Program-made: the position numbers and the translations under genes | Part shown: positions 32,271 to 44,240 of the stretch, piece by piece | How positions within the stretch are numbered: position 1 is the stretch's first letter | How the letters are laid out: the number at the start of each line of letters is the position of its first letter | Assembly: GCA_949825065.1 (NCBI GenBank) | Contig: OX463849.1 | Span: 620,001-684,000 of the forward strand | Direction: 5' to 3' | From: Odontocerum albicorne | Taxonomy: Eukaryota > Arthropoda > Insecta > Trichoptera > Odontoceridae | Length of the DNA stretch: 64,000 nt | Notes under the pieces: generated by a model | What the model saw: only the letters and a program-made list of their open reading frames with translations | Told to the model about the DNA's origin: nothing | Database searches by the model: none

Positions 32271-32820
32271 GCTCGCGAGATCAAGTCCGTGGATCTCGTC
32301 TGCTCTGTGAAGAGGATAACGCTCGCGAGATCGAGTCCGTGGATCTCGTCTGCTCTGTGAAGAGGATAACGCTCGCGAGATCGAGTCCGTGGATCTCGTC
32401 TGCTCTGTGAAGAGGATAACGCTCGCGAGATCGAGTCCGTGGATCTCGTCTGCTCTGTGAAGAGGATAACGCTCGCGAGATCGAGTCCGTGGATCTCGTC
32501 TGCTCTGTGAAGAGGATAACGCTCGCGAGATCGAGTCCGTGGATCTCGTCTGCTCTGTGAAGAGGATAACGCTCGCGAGATCGAGTCCGTGGATCTCGTC
32601 TGCTCTGTGAAGAGGATAACGCTCGCGAGATCGAGTCCGTGGATCTCGTCTGCTCTGTGAAGAGGATAACGCTCGCGAGATCGAGTCCGTGGATCTCGTC
32701 TGCTCTGTGAAGAGGATAACGCTCGCGAGATCGAGTCCGTGGATCTCGTCTGCTCTGTGAAGAGGATAACGCTCGCGAGATCGAGTCCGTGGATCTCGTC
32801 TGCTCTGTGAAGAGAATAAT
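32271..32820. repeat. Minisatellite, 50-bp unit, 11 near-identical copies
   Basis: Unit begins GCTCGCGAGATCGAGTCCGT and ends GTGAAGAGGATAAC. Only the first copy (ATCAAG) and the last (GAGAATAAT) differ noticeably. It lies inside the C-terminal coding end of the LINE at 32000, and the unit encodes that LINE's RSRDQVRGSRLLCEEDN text. Two units make 100 bp, so three overlapping long minus-strand frames arise by chance. They are not genes. Confidence 0.95.
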
Positions 32821-32948
32821 GAAATGAGTGGCAAAAGACATGGTAATGGTAATGGGACATAATATTTATTTTGAGATATTTTGGGGAAAGTGTCTGCATA
32901 CATTATTGGCTCGATATTTTTTATATTATATTAAAGTATGCTCATTTG

Positions 32949-33515
32949 CAGAGCCGCGTTTGCTAACAGGCAAACCTAGGCATTTCTCCTAGGGAAATGT
33001 CCCTTGTCCTAGGGACCTAGGCATTTGCCTAGGAGCGTCGAAAGTTTCATTATACGAGTACATTGGTTATAAAAGTAAATAATATGTACACTAACGATTT
33101 TGATGAATGCTTTATAGAAAAATGTATTCACTTCAGTTCATAATAACAATTTAATCATAACCACGACTGGTTAATACAGCTTAGCAAACTAAAAATAATA
33201 TCGTACTTGATTCAAATATTTATAATATTTTAATTATTCATACCATTAATAAACTGTTCCGCGGAACAAAGTTTTTAATTACTAAGCAAAAAAGCATTAG
33301 CCATGTTATCAAAAGTCTCACAATATTTCAATGACATCAAAGCTACAATACATTTGCGGAGAAGAAAGCAATACGTAAACTGTAGGGGTTTGTTGTGTGG
33401 CGCAAAATATGGTACATCTTCCGAAACGGAAAGGGTAAGTGTTTTTTTTTAAATGTATTGGGAAGGGTGTAAATTGCAAACAGCCTAGGGGCGCTGTGTA
33501 TACAAATCGGCACTG
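32949..33515. mobile_element. Non-autonomous hAT-like element, 567 bp
   Basis: Ends CAGAGCCGCGTTTG and CAAATCGGCACTG (inverted: CAGTGCCGATTTG), typical hAT termini. Flanked by 8-bp duplications CTCATTTG (32941-32948) and CTCATTAG (33516-33523), 7 of 8 matching. Several CCTAGG words lie at both ends (32980-33030, 33483). No transposase inside. Confidence 0.7.
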
Positions 33516-33689
33516 CTCATTAGACATTTTAAATAAACAGAAAAAAAGTGTCATTGATTACATCCTTATGGTAATTAATTGAATTGGAGCACAAGGCACA
33601 GGCGGAAAGAGTCTTTAGATTTTTATTAACAAGCCAAAGAAGAACGACAGACGAAGACTCGACATGATGACGGCTCCAAGAGCTCTCAA

Positions 33690-34229
33690 ATCATTTATGT
33701 GAAGAGAGAGATTGGAGATTGGAGATTGAATATTGCGAATTTCAAAGTCATGGTGATTGAAACACGAGTATGTCAAAGAAAAAATAAATGCGTTATATGG
33801 GTGAACAATGAAAGGTTGAAGCCAGTTGAGGAATTCTACTATTTGATTAGTATTTTTTCAGATAATGGAAGAGTTAAGAGGGATATAGAACGGCGTGTAG
33901 CGATAGGAAATAAATAAAATGGAGCACTAAAATATATATGTATATTTGAACCGGACGGTATAAAAGTCTGCTAAAATATTATTTTTTATGGTGATAGAGA
34001 TGGTTTGGGCACGTGGATCGAATGAATGAAGAAAGACTAACAAAAATATATAGTGCTTATGTAAGTGGAATGCGGGAGAGAGGAAGACTAAGGAAAGTAT
34101 GGTCGTATAAAGTGAGTGATATTTGAAAGAAGAAATTTTAGAAAGGCAAGATAAGTTTTATGAGAAGGTGTATGGATGTAGAAAAGGCGAAGAATGTGAG
34201 TCGAGATAGGAAAGTCAAGAACGAGAAAA
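33690..34229 (+). mobile_element. LINE family A copy, interrupted by a SINE
   Basis: Reads CVIWVNNERLKPVEEFYYL, SIFSDNGRVKRDIERRVAIG, then WFGHVDRMNEERLTK in shifted frames, with a deletion between. It resumes at 34409. Confidence 0.75.
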
Positions 34230-34408
34230 GACGACCTCCGTGGCCTGGTGGTAAGACACTTGTTTGCCGATCCGAAGGTTGCGGGTTCCAGATTTTTTTA
34301 AATAGGATTCCAGTCTGGTTAATACTTAGGACCTATAAAAAAAAAAAGCTTTCTGGTTGGTTGGAAGAGATTGCCACATGGCAATAAACTCGCCAGGTTA
34401 AAAAAAAT
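34230..34408 (+). mobile_element. tRNA-derived SINE inserted in LINE family A
   Basis: Head ACGACCTCCGTGGCCTGGTG (A-box-like), then GGTTGCGGGTTCCAG (B-box-like), a CCAGATTTTTTT junction, and the tail TGGTTGGTTGGAAGAGATTG, CAATAAACTCGCCAGG and a poly(A). The tail equals the 3' end of LINE family B. Confidence 0.8.
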
Positions 34409-34475
34409 ATCTGGCGCTCTGTTCTTTCTGCATACCCCGTCAAGTAGATGGTTCGATGGTATGTATGTATGTAGA
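34409..34475 (+). mobile_element. LINE family A 3' terminus after the SINE
   Basis: CTGGCGCTCTGTTCTTTCTGC and a GATGGTATGTATGTATG end, as in the 47.5 kb copy. Confidence 0.65.
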
Positions 34476-34557
34476 TAACTCAGCGCTGATACGAGTATTT
34501 GGTACATAACCATACAATTTATTTTTTGCACTGTTTTAACTTGAATAGTTGAGTGTA

Positions 34558-36245
34558 TAATATTTTTTTTTATCCACTCCGCACGGATTTCTCCTGTTAC
34601 ACAAAGAGGGTCTGCTTCTAGCGTTAGCTTATTCGTTAGGAATAATATCAGCCAGGATTCTTCTCATACTGCTAGGCGGTACCGAGAATATATCAACAGT
34701 GTCATTCAGTTGGTTCAATATCTCTATACCACGCGTGACTGAGTGTTTAGCCATGATATTCCTCCTGTAAGTTGGTATGTAGAACAGAGGGTGATTCCTT
34801 GCACGACTATATTTATTAGGTACATATAAACTTAGTACTTCTAGAATCGCGGGACAGTTAAAGCAACCTTGGAGAACCTTTATTAGGAATATCGCAATGG
34901 AATCTTGTCTTCTTGTTTCGAGGCTTCTATAGTTACTCATCGTGAGAAGTTCTGCATGGTGAGCATATTTTGGGTAATCGCCCTTTGTTCTGTACCATAG
35001 ATATCTGAGGATTTTTTTTGTATTTGTTCTAAATTGTTTTTATATTTGAGCTGATGAGGAGCCCAAACCGTAGATGCATATTCTAATTTGGCTCTAATTA
35101 GATAATTATATAAGTTTCGGAGGATATCGGTGCTGTTAAATTCTCTTGATATTCTCATTATAAAGCCGAGTAGTTTGTAACAGTCCGATATCAAACGTGA
35201 GACATGGTTAACGAACGTGAGTCCGACATCAAAGGTTACGCCCAAATCTTTGAATTCAGAAACTCTGTTTAGTGCCACTCCCTGTATAGTATACTGATGG
35301 TGGATTGGTGAAAACGATCGACTATAAGATACACAGACACATTTATTAATGTTGAACAGAAGATGATTTTGCTCAGTCCAGGAGACTAGGGAGTCTAGGT
35401 CCTGTTGTAACTGTGCACAGTCGTGAGGTGAAGTGATCTTTTTGAAAATTTTCTAGTCGTCAGCGAACAATAAACATGTCGAGTGAGTTATGGAACTTTG
35501 AATGTCGTCTATTAATATGAGGAATATTAGGGGACCTAAATTGGATCCTTGTGGTATACCAGATCTTGCGATAAATTCCACAGAAAACTTGTTACGGATT
35601 GTTACGTATTGAGATCTTTCTTTTAGGTATGATGCAAATAATCCAATTAGATTATCGCTGAAGCCAAGTTTATGCATTTTCTTAAGTAATATATCGTGAT
35701 CAACTTTGTCGAAAACTTTCTGAAAGTCTGTATATATTACGTCCGTTTGTGAAAGTTCGTCTAAGTTTGACGCAATCTGTTGTGTGAGAGAGAGAAGGTT
35801 AGTAACAGTCGATCGTTTTGGCAAAAAACCATGCTGGTTTCCAATAAGTCTTGTTGATACTTGGTGGGTCAATTGGTTGCACAGCACAGTTTCGACATTT
35901 TTTGGAAGCAAAGAGAGAACAGCTACAGGTCTGTAATTATCAGAGTCGAACGGGTCTCCCGATTTGAAGATAGGACAGACCCTGGTTGTCTTCCAGTTTA
36001 CGGGAAATGTATTGGTATTTATGCTCAAGTTAAATATGTAGCAGATGGGAGCACACACGTATTTCGCACAGACTTTGAAAATGTCGGCTGATAACCCATC
36101 TGGTCCGATTGCTTTGTCAGTTTGCAAGGAGTTTATGCTTTTCAACACTTCTTCCTTAGAAATGGAATGAAGCGATATGCTTCTGCTGTCTGACGAACTG
36201 TAAATATTCAAAACCTCTTTCCGTGTTAAATTCAGTCGTTGCAAG
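34558..36245 (-). mobile_element. Jockey/CR1-like LINE (family C) with reverse transcriptase
   Basis: Non-LTR reverse transcriptase, minus strand, starting about 36244. Ordered blocks: LQTDKAIGPDGLSADIFK, NYRPVAVLSLLPK, GFLPKRSTVTNLL, DVIYTDFQKVFDKVDHDIL, SGIPQGSNLGPLIFLILIDD and the catalytic box LFADD (35453-35467). It then meets a stop and continues in frame as VSEFKDLGVTFD, KLEYASTVWAPHQLKY, YRSLETRRQDSIA and MAKHSVTRGIEIL. The first palm block reads TDFQKVFD where active elements usually have D-x-x-KAFD. 5' end and endonuclease are missing. The stop and later frameshift make it inactive. Confidence 0.9.
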
Positions 36246-37070
36246 AATTTAATTCACAAGATCTACAACAACGCCATGAATAGGAGCATTGGAGGGCGAT
36301 TTCTTGACGATCCTATATGACAACTATGAGTGTAGATCGCATTGGATGGGAACTCGATTCGTTCGTAATGTGTAAGTGTGGGCGGATATTGGGGACCTCA
36401 GAAAGCGGTATGTGAGGTCACTCAATCGTTAATGGTGTCGGGTAATGCGTGGATATTTTTGATCAGACGACCCGTTTCCGAATATGTATTATCATTAATG
36501 CTGATGAGGTTACGGCAGCTGGCGCTCAGTCCAAAGGCGTAAGAAGAAAGTGATTCCAAGAAGCTGCAGAAAGGCATTTCCGCCGGTTTTTGTGATTGTC
36601 CGGGCAGCGATTCGACCTCGTCTCACTCAAGCCAGGATCGGTCTGAAGTCGATATCGGCTCTTGTGTCACATTTAATAAATAAGTGTACCTTAGAAGTAC
36701 TCTTTTCGGTGAATTCCGTGAGTTAGTGGTAAAACATTAGTCTACCATTCGGAAGTTTTGGGTTCGATTACCGACAGTGACGAAACAAAAAAAGGGCGAG
36801 GTTATTGTGAAATATTCACAATCAAGGGGTTGAACAGCTTTCTTTTTTATATTTGTCTTTAAGATTTTAATTAAATTGTGAAAAAAATCTATGTTATAAA
36901 CATACGCACGGGCGCTACTGCAGCTGTCAAACGTGATTTACTAATTCCTCTTGTCGTAATATTAGGTTTGAATTCTAAGTTAAAACACCTTTGAAGGGAT
37001 TCTGCTTTCCAAACGAAGTCATGATATTATACACTTTTGGTCACCTCACAATATCGATAATCACTTCATA
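36246..37070. other. Region with a tRNA-like SINE head, otherwise unassigned
   Basis: 36715-36790 has a tRNA-like order: CCGTGAGTTAGTGGTAAAAC (A-box-like), then TTTTGGGTTCGATTACCGAC (B-box-like). The rest shows no domain or transposon end that I recognise. Confidence 0.4.
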
Positions 37071-37074
37071 AATC

Positions 37075-37256
37075 TTGTCATGTGCTACACTTGAACATTT
37101 TTATCGTCATCACTGTTAAGCTTGTCATGTGCTAAACTTGAACATTTTTATCATCAACACTGTTAAGCTTGTCATGTGCTAAACTTGGACATTTTTATCA
37201 TCACTGTTAAGCTTGTCATGTGTTAAACTTGAACGTTTTTATCATCATCACTGTTA
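37075..37256. repeat. Tandem repeat, about 41-47-bp unit, four copies
   Basis: Unit: CTTGTCATGTGCTAAACTTG, then AACATTTTTATCATCA and ACTGTTAAG, with one shortened copy. Confidence 0.8.
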
Positions 37257-37363
37257 AAGTACAATAAGTTTACTGTAATGTCATCATATAACTTTATATT
37301 TCTTCTTGTAGATATGGTTTTCGTCTTATTAAGACTTTGGCTTGTATTCGCCAATTTAAAAAC

Positions 37364-40269
37364 TTATTCATGTATTGTAATATTGTTACAGGTGGAATAA
37401 AGTTTTCTGATCTCCAACACTTATTCATGTATTGTAATATTGTTACAGGTGGAATAAAGTTTTCTGATCTCCAACACTTATTCATGTATTGTAATATTGT
37501 TACAGGTGGAATAAAGTTTTCTGATCTCCAACACTTATTCATGTAATGTAATATTGTTACAGGTGTAATAAAGTTTTCTGACCTCCAACACTTATTCATG
37601 TATTGTAATATTGTTACAGGTGGAATAAAGTGTTCTGATCTCACACACTTATTCATGTATTGTAATATTGTTACAGGTGGAATAAAGTTTTCTGATCTCC
37701 AACACTTATTCATGTAATGTAATATTGTTACAGGTGGAATAAAGTTTTCTGACCTCCAACACTTATTCATGTATTGTAATATTGTTACAGGTGGAATAAA
37801 GTGTTCTGATCTCACACACTTATTCATGTATTGTAATACTGTTACAGGTGGAATAAAGTGTTCTGATCTCACACACTTATTCATGTATTGTAATACTGTT
37901 ACAGGTGGAATAAAGTGTTCTGATCTCACACACTTATTCATGTATTGTAATATTGTTACAGGTGGAATAAAGTTTTCTGATCTCCAACACTTATTCATGT
38001 AATGTAATATTGTTACAGGTGGAATAAAGTTTTCTGACCTCCAACACTTATTCATGTATTGTAATATTGTTACAGGTGGAATAAAGTGTTCTGATCTCAC
38101 ACACTTATTCATGTATTGTAATACTGTTACAGGTGGAATAAAGTGTTCTGATCTCACACACTTATTCATGTATTGTAATATTGTTACAGGTGGAATAAAG
38201 TGTTCTGATCTCACACACTTATTCATGTATTGTAATATTGTTACAGGTGGAATAAAGTTTTCTGACTCCATCACTTATTCATGTATTGTAATATTGTTAC
38301 AGGTGGAATAAAGTGTTCTGATCTCACACACTTATTCATGTATTGTAATATTGTTACAGGTGGAATAAAGTGTTCTGATCTCACACACTTATTCATGTAT
38401 TGTAATATTAATACAGGTGGAATAAAGTGTTCTGATCTCACACACTTATTCATGTATTGTAATACTGTTACAGGTGGAATAAAGTGTTCTGATCTCACAC
38501 ACTTATTCATGTATTGTAATATTGTTACAGGTGGAATAAAGTGTTCTGATCTCACACACTTATTCATGTATTGTAATATTGTTACAGGTGGAATAAAGTT
38601 TTCTGACCTCCAACACTTATTCATGTATTGTAATACTGTTACAGGTGGAATAAAGTGTTCTGATCTCACACACTTATTCATGTATTGTAATATTGTTACA
38701 GGTGGAATAAAGTGTTCTGATCTCACACACTTATTCATGTATTGTAATATTGTTACAGGTGGAATAAAGTGTTCTGATCTCACACACTTATTCATGTATT
38801 GTAATATTGTTACAGGTGGAATAAAGTTTTCTGACCTCCAACACTTATTCATGTATTGTAATATTGTTACAGATGGAATAAAGTGTTCTGATCTCACACA
38901 CTTATTCATGTATTGTAATATTGTTACAGGTGGAATAAAGTGTTCTGATCTCACACACTTATTCATGTATTGTAATATTGTTACAGGTGGAATAAAGTGT
39001 TCTGATCTCACACACTTATTCATGTATTGTAATATTGTTACAGGTGGAATAAAGTGTTCTGATCTCACACACTTATTCATGTATTGTAATATTGTTACAG
39101 GTGGAATAAAGTGTTCTGATCTCACACACTTTTTCATGTATTGTAATACTGTTACAGGTGGAATAAAGTGTTCTGATCTCACACACTTATTCATGTATTG
39201 TAATATTGTTACAGGTGGAATAAAGTGTTCTGATCTCACACACTTATTCATGTATTGTAATATTGTTACAGGTGGAATAAAGTTTTCTGACCTCCAACAC
39301 TTATTCATGTATTGTAATACTGTTACAGGTGGAATAAAGTGTTCTGATCTCACACACTTATTCATGTATTGTAATACTGTTACAGGTGGAATTAAGTGTT
39401 CTGATCTCACACACTTATTCATGTATTGTAATATTGTTACAGGTGGAATAAAGTTTTCTGATCTCCAACACTTATTCATGTAATGTAATATTGTTACAGG
39501 TGGAATAAAGTTTTCTGACCTCCAACACTTATTCATGTATTGTAATATTGTTACAGGTGGAATAAAGTGTTCTGATCTCACACACTTATTCATGTATTGT
39601 AATATTGTTACAGGTGGAATAAAGTTTTCTGACCTCCAACACTTATTCATGTATTGTAATATTGTTACAGGTGGAATAAAGTGTTCTGATCTCACACACT
39701 TATTCATGTATTGTAATATTGTTACAGGTGGAATAAAGTGTTCTGATCTCACACACTTATTCATGTATTGTAATATTGTTACAGGTGGAATAAAGTGTTC
39801 TGATCTCACACACTTATTCATGTATTGTAATACTGTTACAGGTGGAATAAAGTGTTCTGATCTCACACACTTATTCATGTATTGTAATATTGTTACAGGT
39901 GGAATAAAGTGTTCTGATCTCACACACTTATTCATGTATTGTAATACTGTTACAGGTGGAATAAAGTGTTCTGATCTCACACACTTATTCATGTATTGTA
40001 ATATTGTTACAGGTGGAATAAAGTGTTCTGATCTCACACACTTATTCATGTATTGTAATATTGTTACATGTGAAATAAAGTTTTCTGACCTCCAACACTT
40101 ATTCATGTATTGTAATATTGTTACAGGTGGAATAAAGTGTTCTGATCTCACACACTTATTCATGTATTGTAATATTGTTACAGGTGGAATAAAGTGTTCT
40201 GATCTCACACACTTATTCATGTATTGTAATATTGTTACAGGTGGAAGAAAGTGTTCTGATCTCTAACAC
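37364..40269. repeat. Minisatellite, 57-bp unit, 51 copies (2.9 kb)
   Basis: Unit begins TTATTCATGTATTGTAATAT and continues TGTTACAGGTGGAATAAAGT. The two variants end GTTCTGATCTCACACAC or TTTCTGACCTCCAACAC. Variants alternate irregularly and sometimes repeat in blocks, indicating unequal exchange. Because 57 is 19 codons, both strands stay open for hundreds of codons. Each unit carries AATAAA on the plus strand and a TGTTACAG acceptor-like word. No flanking gene uses them. Confidence 0.97.
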
Positions 40270-40856
40270 TAAGAAACAGGATCTGCAACGCCAAAAGCTC
40301 TATCATAATACCACGCCATATTGAATCAATTTAAAGAGAAATAGGTGATTAAAAACTAATGAAGATATTAAACTGAATTCACATATACTATACATTCTTT
40401 TACGATTCTCTCCAAAAATTCATTTTAAAATAACATATACTCGTACAACAAATGTGATGTGACTGGCTCGGCTCTGCTCTTACAGCTTTACATTCAAATT
40501 GACTTAACGCCGGGGAAGTCCGCTGGAAGTTGGCCCATCAGATGGCAATAAAATGTTATACTGGCGGTATCTCCGATCTGCAAAAGTATATTCAAGGTGA
40601 ATAAACAAGATTTGAGTGGTGATAAAAAACTCATTAAAGAGTGGTAGAGAATGTCGCAAATCGACCTGTTATTACGGAAATAAGATAACCATTGCCATTC
40701 TGTTTCACCTCCAATCTGGAAGACTCTGAAGAAAATAGAGAAAAGGACGATCGTCGATAAATAGCGGTCCCGTCGGACGGCGGAGTGTGACGTAAAAAAA
40801 AACAGGGATCTTACGGGCACCCGTCGGTGGGGCTGCCTGGGTTGTCTCTACATTGG
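40270..40856. other. Stretch without recognised genes
   Basis: Mixed-composition DNA with only short chance frames. One TACTCGTA octamer lies at 40438. Confidence 0.45.
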
Positions 40857-41094
40857 AAGGAGTCACCATCATCATCATTGTCAACCAGGGTCGATCCACT
40901 GCTGGATGAAGGTCTCCCAAAGTTGACTCCATAGAGTTCGGTTTTTTGCTCGTTGATGCCATGTGATGCTGCCATGCTTCCTGATTTCATCTATCCAGCG
41001 TACCTTCGGTCTTCTTCTGGGCCTCTTTATGCCTCTTGGGTACCATTGGATTATTTCGGATGCCCATCGGGAGTCTCACATTCTGGCTACGTAT
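40857..41094 (-). mobile_element. RTE-like LINE C-terminal tail
   Basis: Minus strand reads GYVARM, DSRWASEIIQWYPRG, RRPKVRWIDEIRKHGSITWH and NRTLWSQLWETFIQQWIDPG. It closely matches the tail at 14925-15045 but is better preserved. The 62-bp array abuts it upstream. Confidence 0.85.
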
Positions 41095-41872
41095 CCTTGC
41101 AGACTAAGCAGACAGAATAGATCCCCAAACATACACACATATCATGACGCCATGTCCATTGCAGACTAAGCAGACATAATATATCCCCAAACATACACAC
41201 ATACCATGATGCCATGCCCCTTGCAGACTAAGCAGACAGAATAGATCCCCAAACATACACACATATCATGACGCCATGTCCATTGCAGACTAAGCAGACA
41301 GAATATATCCCCAAACATACACACATATCATGATGCCATGTCCCTTGCAGACTAAGCAGACAGAATAGATCCCCAAACATACACACATATCATGACGCCA
41401 TGTCCATTGCAGACTAAGCAGATAGAATATATCCCCAAACATACACACATATTACGATGCCATGTCCCTTGCAGACTAAGCAGACAGAATAGATCCCCAA
41501 ACCTACACACATATCATGACGCCATGTCCATTGCAGACTAAGCAGACAGAATATATCCCCAAACATACACACATATCATGACGCCATGTCCCTTGCAGAC
41601 TAAGCAGACAGAATAGATCCCCAAACATACACACATATCATGACGCCATGTCCATTGCAGACTAAGCAGACAGAATATATCCCCAAACATACGCACATAT
41701 CATGATGCCATGTCCCTTGCAGACTAAGCAGACAGAATAGATCCCCAAACATACACACATATCATGACGCCATGTCCATTGCAGACTAAGCAGACAGAAT
41801 ATATCCCCAAACATACACACATATCATGATGCCATGTCCCTTGCTGACTAAGCAGACAGAATAGATCCCCAA
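41095..41872. repeat. Minisatellite, 62-bp unit arranged as 124-bp dimers
   Basis: About 12.5 units of TTGCAGACTAAGCAGACAGA, CCCCAAACATACACACATAT and GCCATGTCC. Alternate units differ consistently (AGATCC with GACGCC-TCCATT, ATATCC with GATGCC-TCCCTT), so the amplified unit is the dimer. Confidence 0.92.
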
Positions 41873-42027
41873 ACCTTTCTACCTAAACACATATATTTCG
41901 CCTTCTCCGCATTCATACATCTTGTCATACACAATCTTCTATTTTTCATACACGTACTTCACTTTAAGAAATTGGAATTGAAAGAGAAGCTGTCAACAGT
42001 AAAATATCGAGATCGTTCATTGAAAGG

Positions 42028-42135
42028 AAAACGAGCTCCGTGGCCTCGTTAATAAAAGGGCTTGACTTTCAGCCTTAAGTTCGTTTCCTGATGTTGTCTC
42101 CCGGCCACGCTAGTTATGATTTTTAGAAGGGTATC
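42028..42135 (+). mobile_element. SINE head fragment
   Basis: CGAGCTCCGTGGCCTCGTTA followed by a degraded B-box area (CCTTAAGTTCGTTTCCTG), then a ATTTTTAGAAGG body as in the other SINE copies. Confidence 0.5.
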
Positions 42136-42159
42136 ATACAAATAAATTAACCTATTTAA

Positions 42160-44240
42160 TTTATCAAAGGTTTTGGCTCTAACTTCGTGGAACCCCATAT
42201 TAAAATATTTAACAATAAATTACTTTGTACTTTGACATATTATATTAATCCGCGCTACACGTGTTTCTGCCTTCTACACCCAGCTTCTATCCAGACCGAA
42301 CGGTCCTGGTTTGTGCTCGAGTCAGACTGTTGTCATGTTACTATGATCACCCACATCAGAAGTGTGTGTGTGTCTATTCTACACCCAGCTTCTACACCCA
42401 GCTTCTATTCAGACCGAACGGTCCTGGTTTCTGCTCGAGTCAGACTGTTGTCATGTTACTATGATCACCCACATCAGAAGTGTGTGTGTGTCTATTCTAC
42501 ACCCAGCTTCTATTCAGACCGAACGGTCCTGGTTTGTGCTCGAGTCAGACTGTTGTCATGTTACTATGATCACCCACATCAGAAGTGTGTGTGTGTCTAT
42601 TCTACACCCAGCTTCTACACCCAGCTTCTATTCAGACCGAACGGTCCTGGTTTGTGCTCGAGTCAGACTGTTGTCATGTTACTATGATCACCCACATCAG
42701 AAGTGTGTGTGTGTCTATTCTACACCCAGCTTCTACACCCAGCTTCTACATCCAGCTTCTATTCAGACCGAACGGTCCTGGTTTGTGCTCGAGTCAGACT
42801 GTTGTCATGTTACTATGATCACCCACATCAGAAGTGTGTGTGTCTATTCTACACCCAGCTTCTACACCCAGCTTCTATTCAGACCGAACGGTCCTGGTTT
42901 GTGCTCGAGTTAGACTGTTGTCATGTTACTATGATCACCCACATCAGAAGTGTGTGTGTGTCTATTCTACACCCAGCTTCTACACCCAGCTTCTATTCAG
43001 ACCGAACGGTCCTGGTTTGTGCTCGAGTCAGACTGTTGTCATGTTACTATGATCACCCACATCAGAAGTGTGTGTGTGTCTATTCTACACCCAGCTTCTA
43101 TTCAGACCGAACGGTCCTGGTTTGTGCTCGAGTCAGACTGTTGTCATGTTACTATGATCACCCACATCAGAAGTGTGTGTGTGTCTATTCTACACCCAGC
43201 TTCTATTCAGACCGAACGGTCCTGGTTTGTGCTCGAGTCAGACTGTTGTCATGTTACTATGATCACCCACATCAGAAGTGTGTGTGTGTCTATTCTACAC
43301 CCAGCTTCTATTCAGACCGAACGGTCCTGGTTTGTGCTCGAGTCAGACTGTTGTCATGTTACTATGATCACCCACATCAGAAGTGTGTGTGTGTCTATTC
43401 TACACCCAGCTTCTACACCCAGCTTCTATTCAGACCGAACGGTCCTGGTTTGTGCTCGAGTTAGACTGTTGTCATGTTACTATGATCACCCACATCAGAA
43501 GTGTGTGTGTCTATTCTACACCCAGCTTCTACACCCAGCTTCTATTCAGACCGAACGGTCCTGGTTTGTGCTCGAGTCAGACTGTTGTCATGTTACTATG
43601 ATCACCCACATCAGAAGTGTGTGTGTGTGTCTATTCTACACCCAGCTTCTACACCCAGCTTCTATTCAGACCGAACGGTCCTGGTTTGTGCTCGAGTCAG
43701 ACTGTTGTCATGTTACTATGATCACCCACATCAGAAGTGTGTGTGTGTCTATTCTACACCCAGCTTCTACACCCAGCTTCTATTCAGACCGAACGGTCCT
43801 GGTTTGTGCTCGAGTCAAACTGTTGTCATGTTACTATGATCACCCACATCAGAAGTGTGTGTGTCTATTCTACACCCAGCTTCTATTCAGACCGAACGGT
43901 CCTGGTTTGTGCTCGAGTTAGACTGTTGTCATGTTACTATGATCACCCACATCAGAAGTGTGTGTGTCTATTCTACACCCAGCTTCTATTCAGACCGAAC
44001 GGTCCTGGTTTGTGCTCGAGTTAGACTGTTGTCATGTTACTATGATCACCCACATCAGAAGTGTGTGTGTGTCTATTGATGCAAATATTACAATTGTAAT
44101 AACTGAGGAGAGCCCTGGGATGGAAGATAGAAACATGTGTAGTGGAATAACAAAGAACGTATTTAAATTTATCTTGTGTTGATTGTATGACGTATCGACC
44201 ATATTTGACGTTTGAAATGTCTTTTGATAAAACGTCCATT
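42160..44240. mobile_element. Palindromic MITE family M, copy 4, expanded by an internal array
   Basis: Left arm 42160-42271 (CGTGGAACCCCATATTAAAA, ATTTAACAATAAATTACTTT, CTACACGTGTTTCTGCC). Right arm 44095-44240 (GATAGAAACATGTGTAGTGG, AATAACAAAGAACG). Between them, instead of the MITE centre, sits a 1.8 kb minisatellite. Confidence 0.75.
42272..44076. repeat. Minisatellite, 103-133 bp units, 16 copies
   Basis: Each unit has CTATTCAGACCGAACGGTCC, GTGCTCGAGTCAGACTGTTG, TTACTATGATCACCCACATC and a (GT)n run. The length varies because a 15-bp piece, TTCTACACCCAGC plus two bases, occurs one to three times and because the GT run changes. This is a repeat within a repeat. Open frames of 70-320 codons across it are by-products. 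Confidence 0.95.

Noticed and set aside
32271..32820. CRISPR-like regular array
   Set aside because: There are no unique spacers between repeats, the units are contiguous, and the DNA is from an animal nucleus.
34558..36245. Functional reverse transcriptase gene or domesticated RT
   Set aside because: An in-frame stop follows the LFADD box, a further frameshift lies downstream, and the endonuclease is missing.
37364..40269. Very long open frames (649 codons minus, 400 codons plus) in the 57-bp array
   Set aside because: The period is a multiple of three, so any frame free of stops in one unit stays open. Both strands are open and no start context, signal or domain is present.
42272..44076. 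Many overlapping frames of 70-320 codons with repeated HPAS/QTERSWFVLE text
   Set aside because: Overlapping frames in all three phases of a tandem array; no gene evidence.
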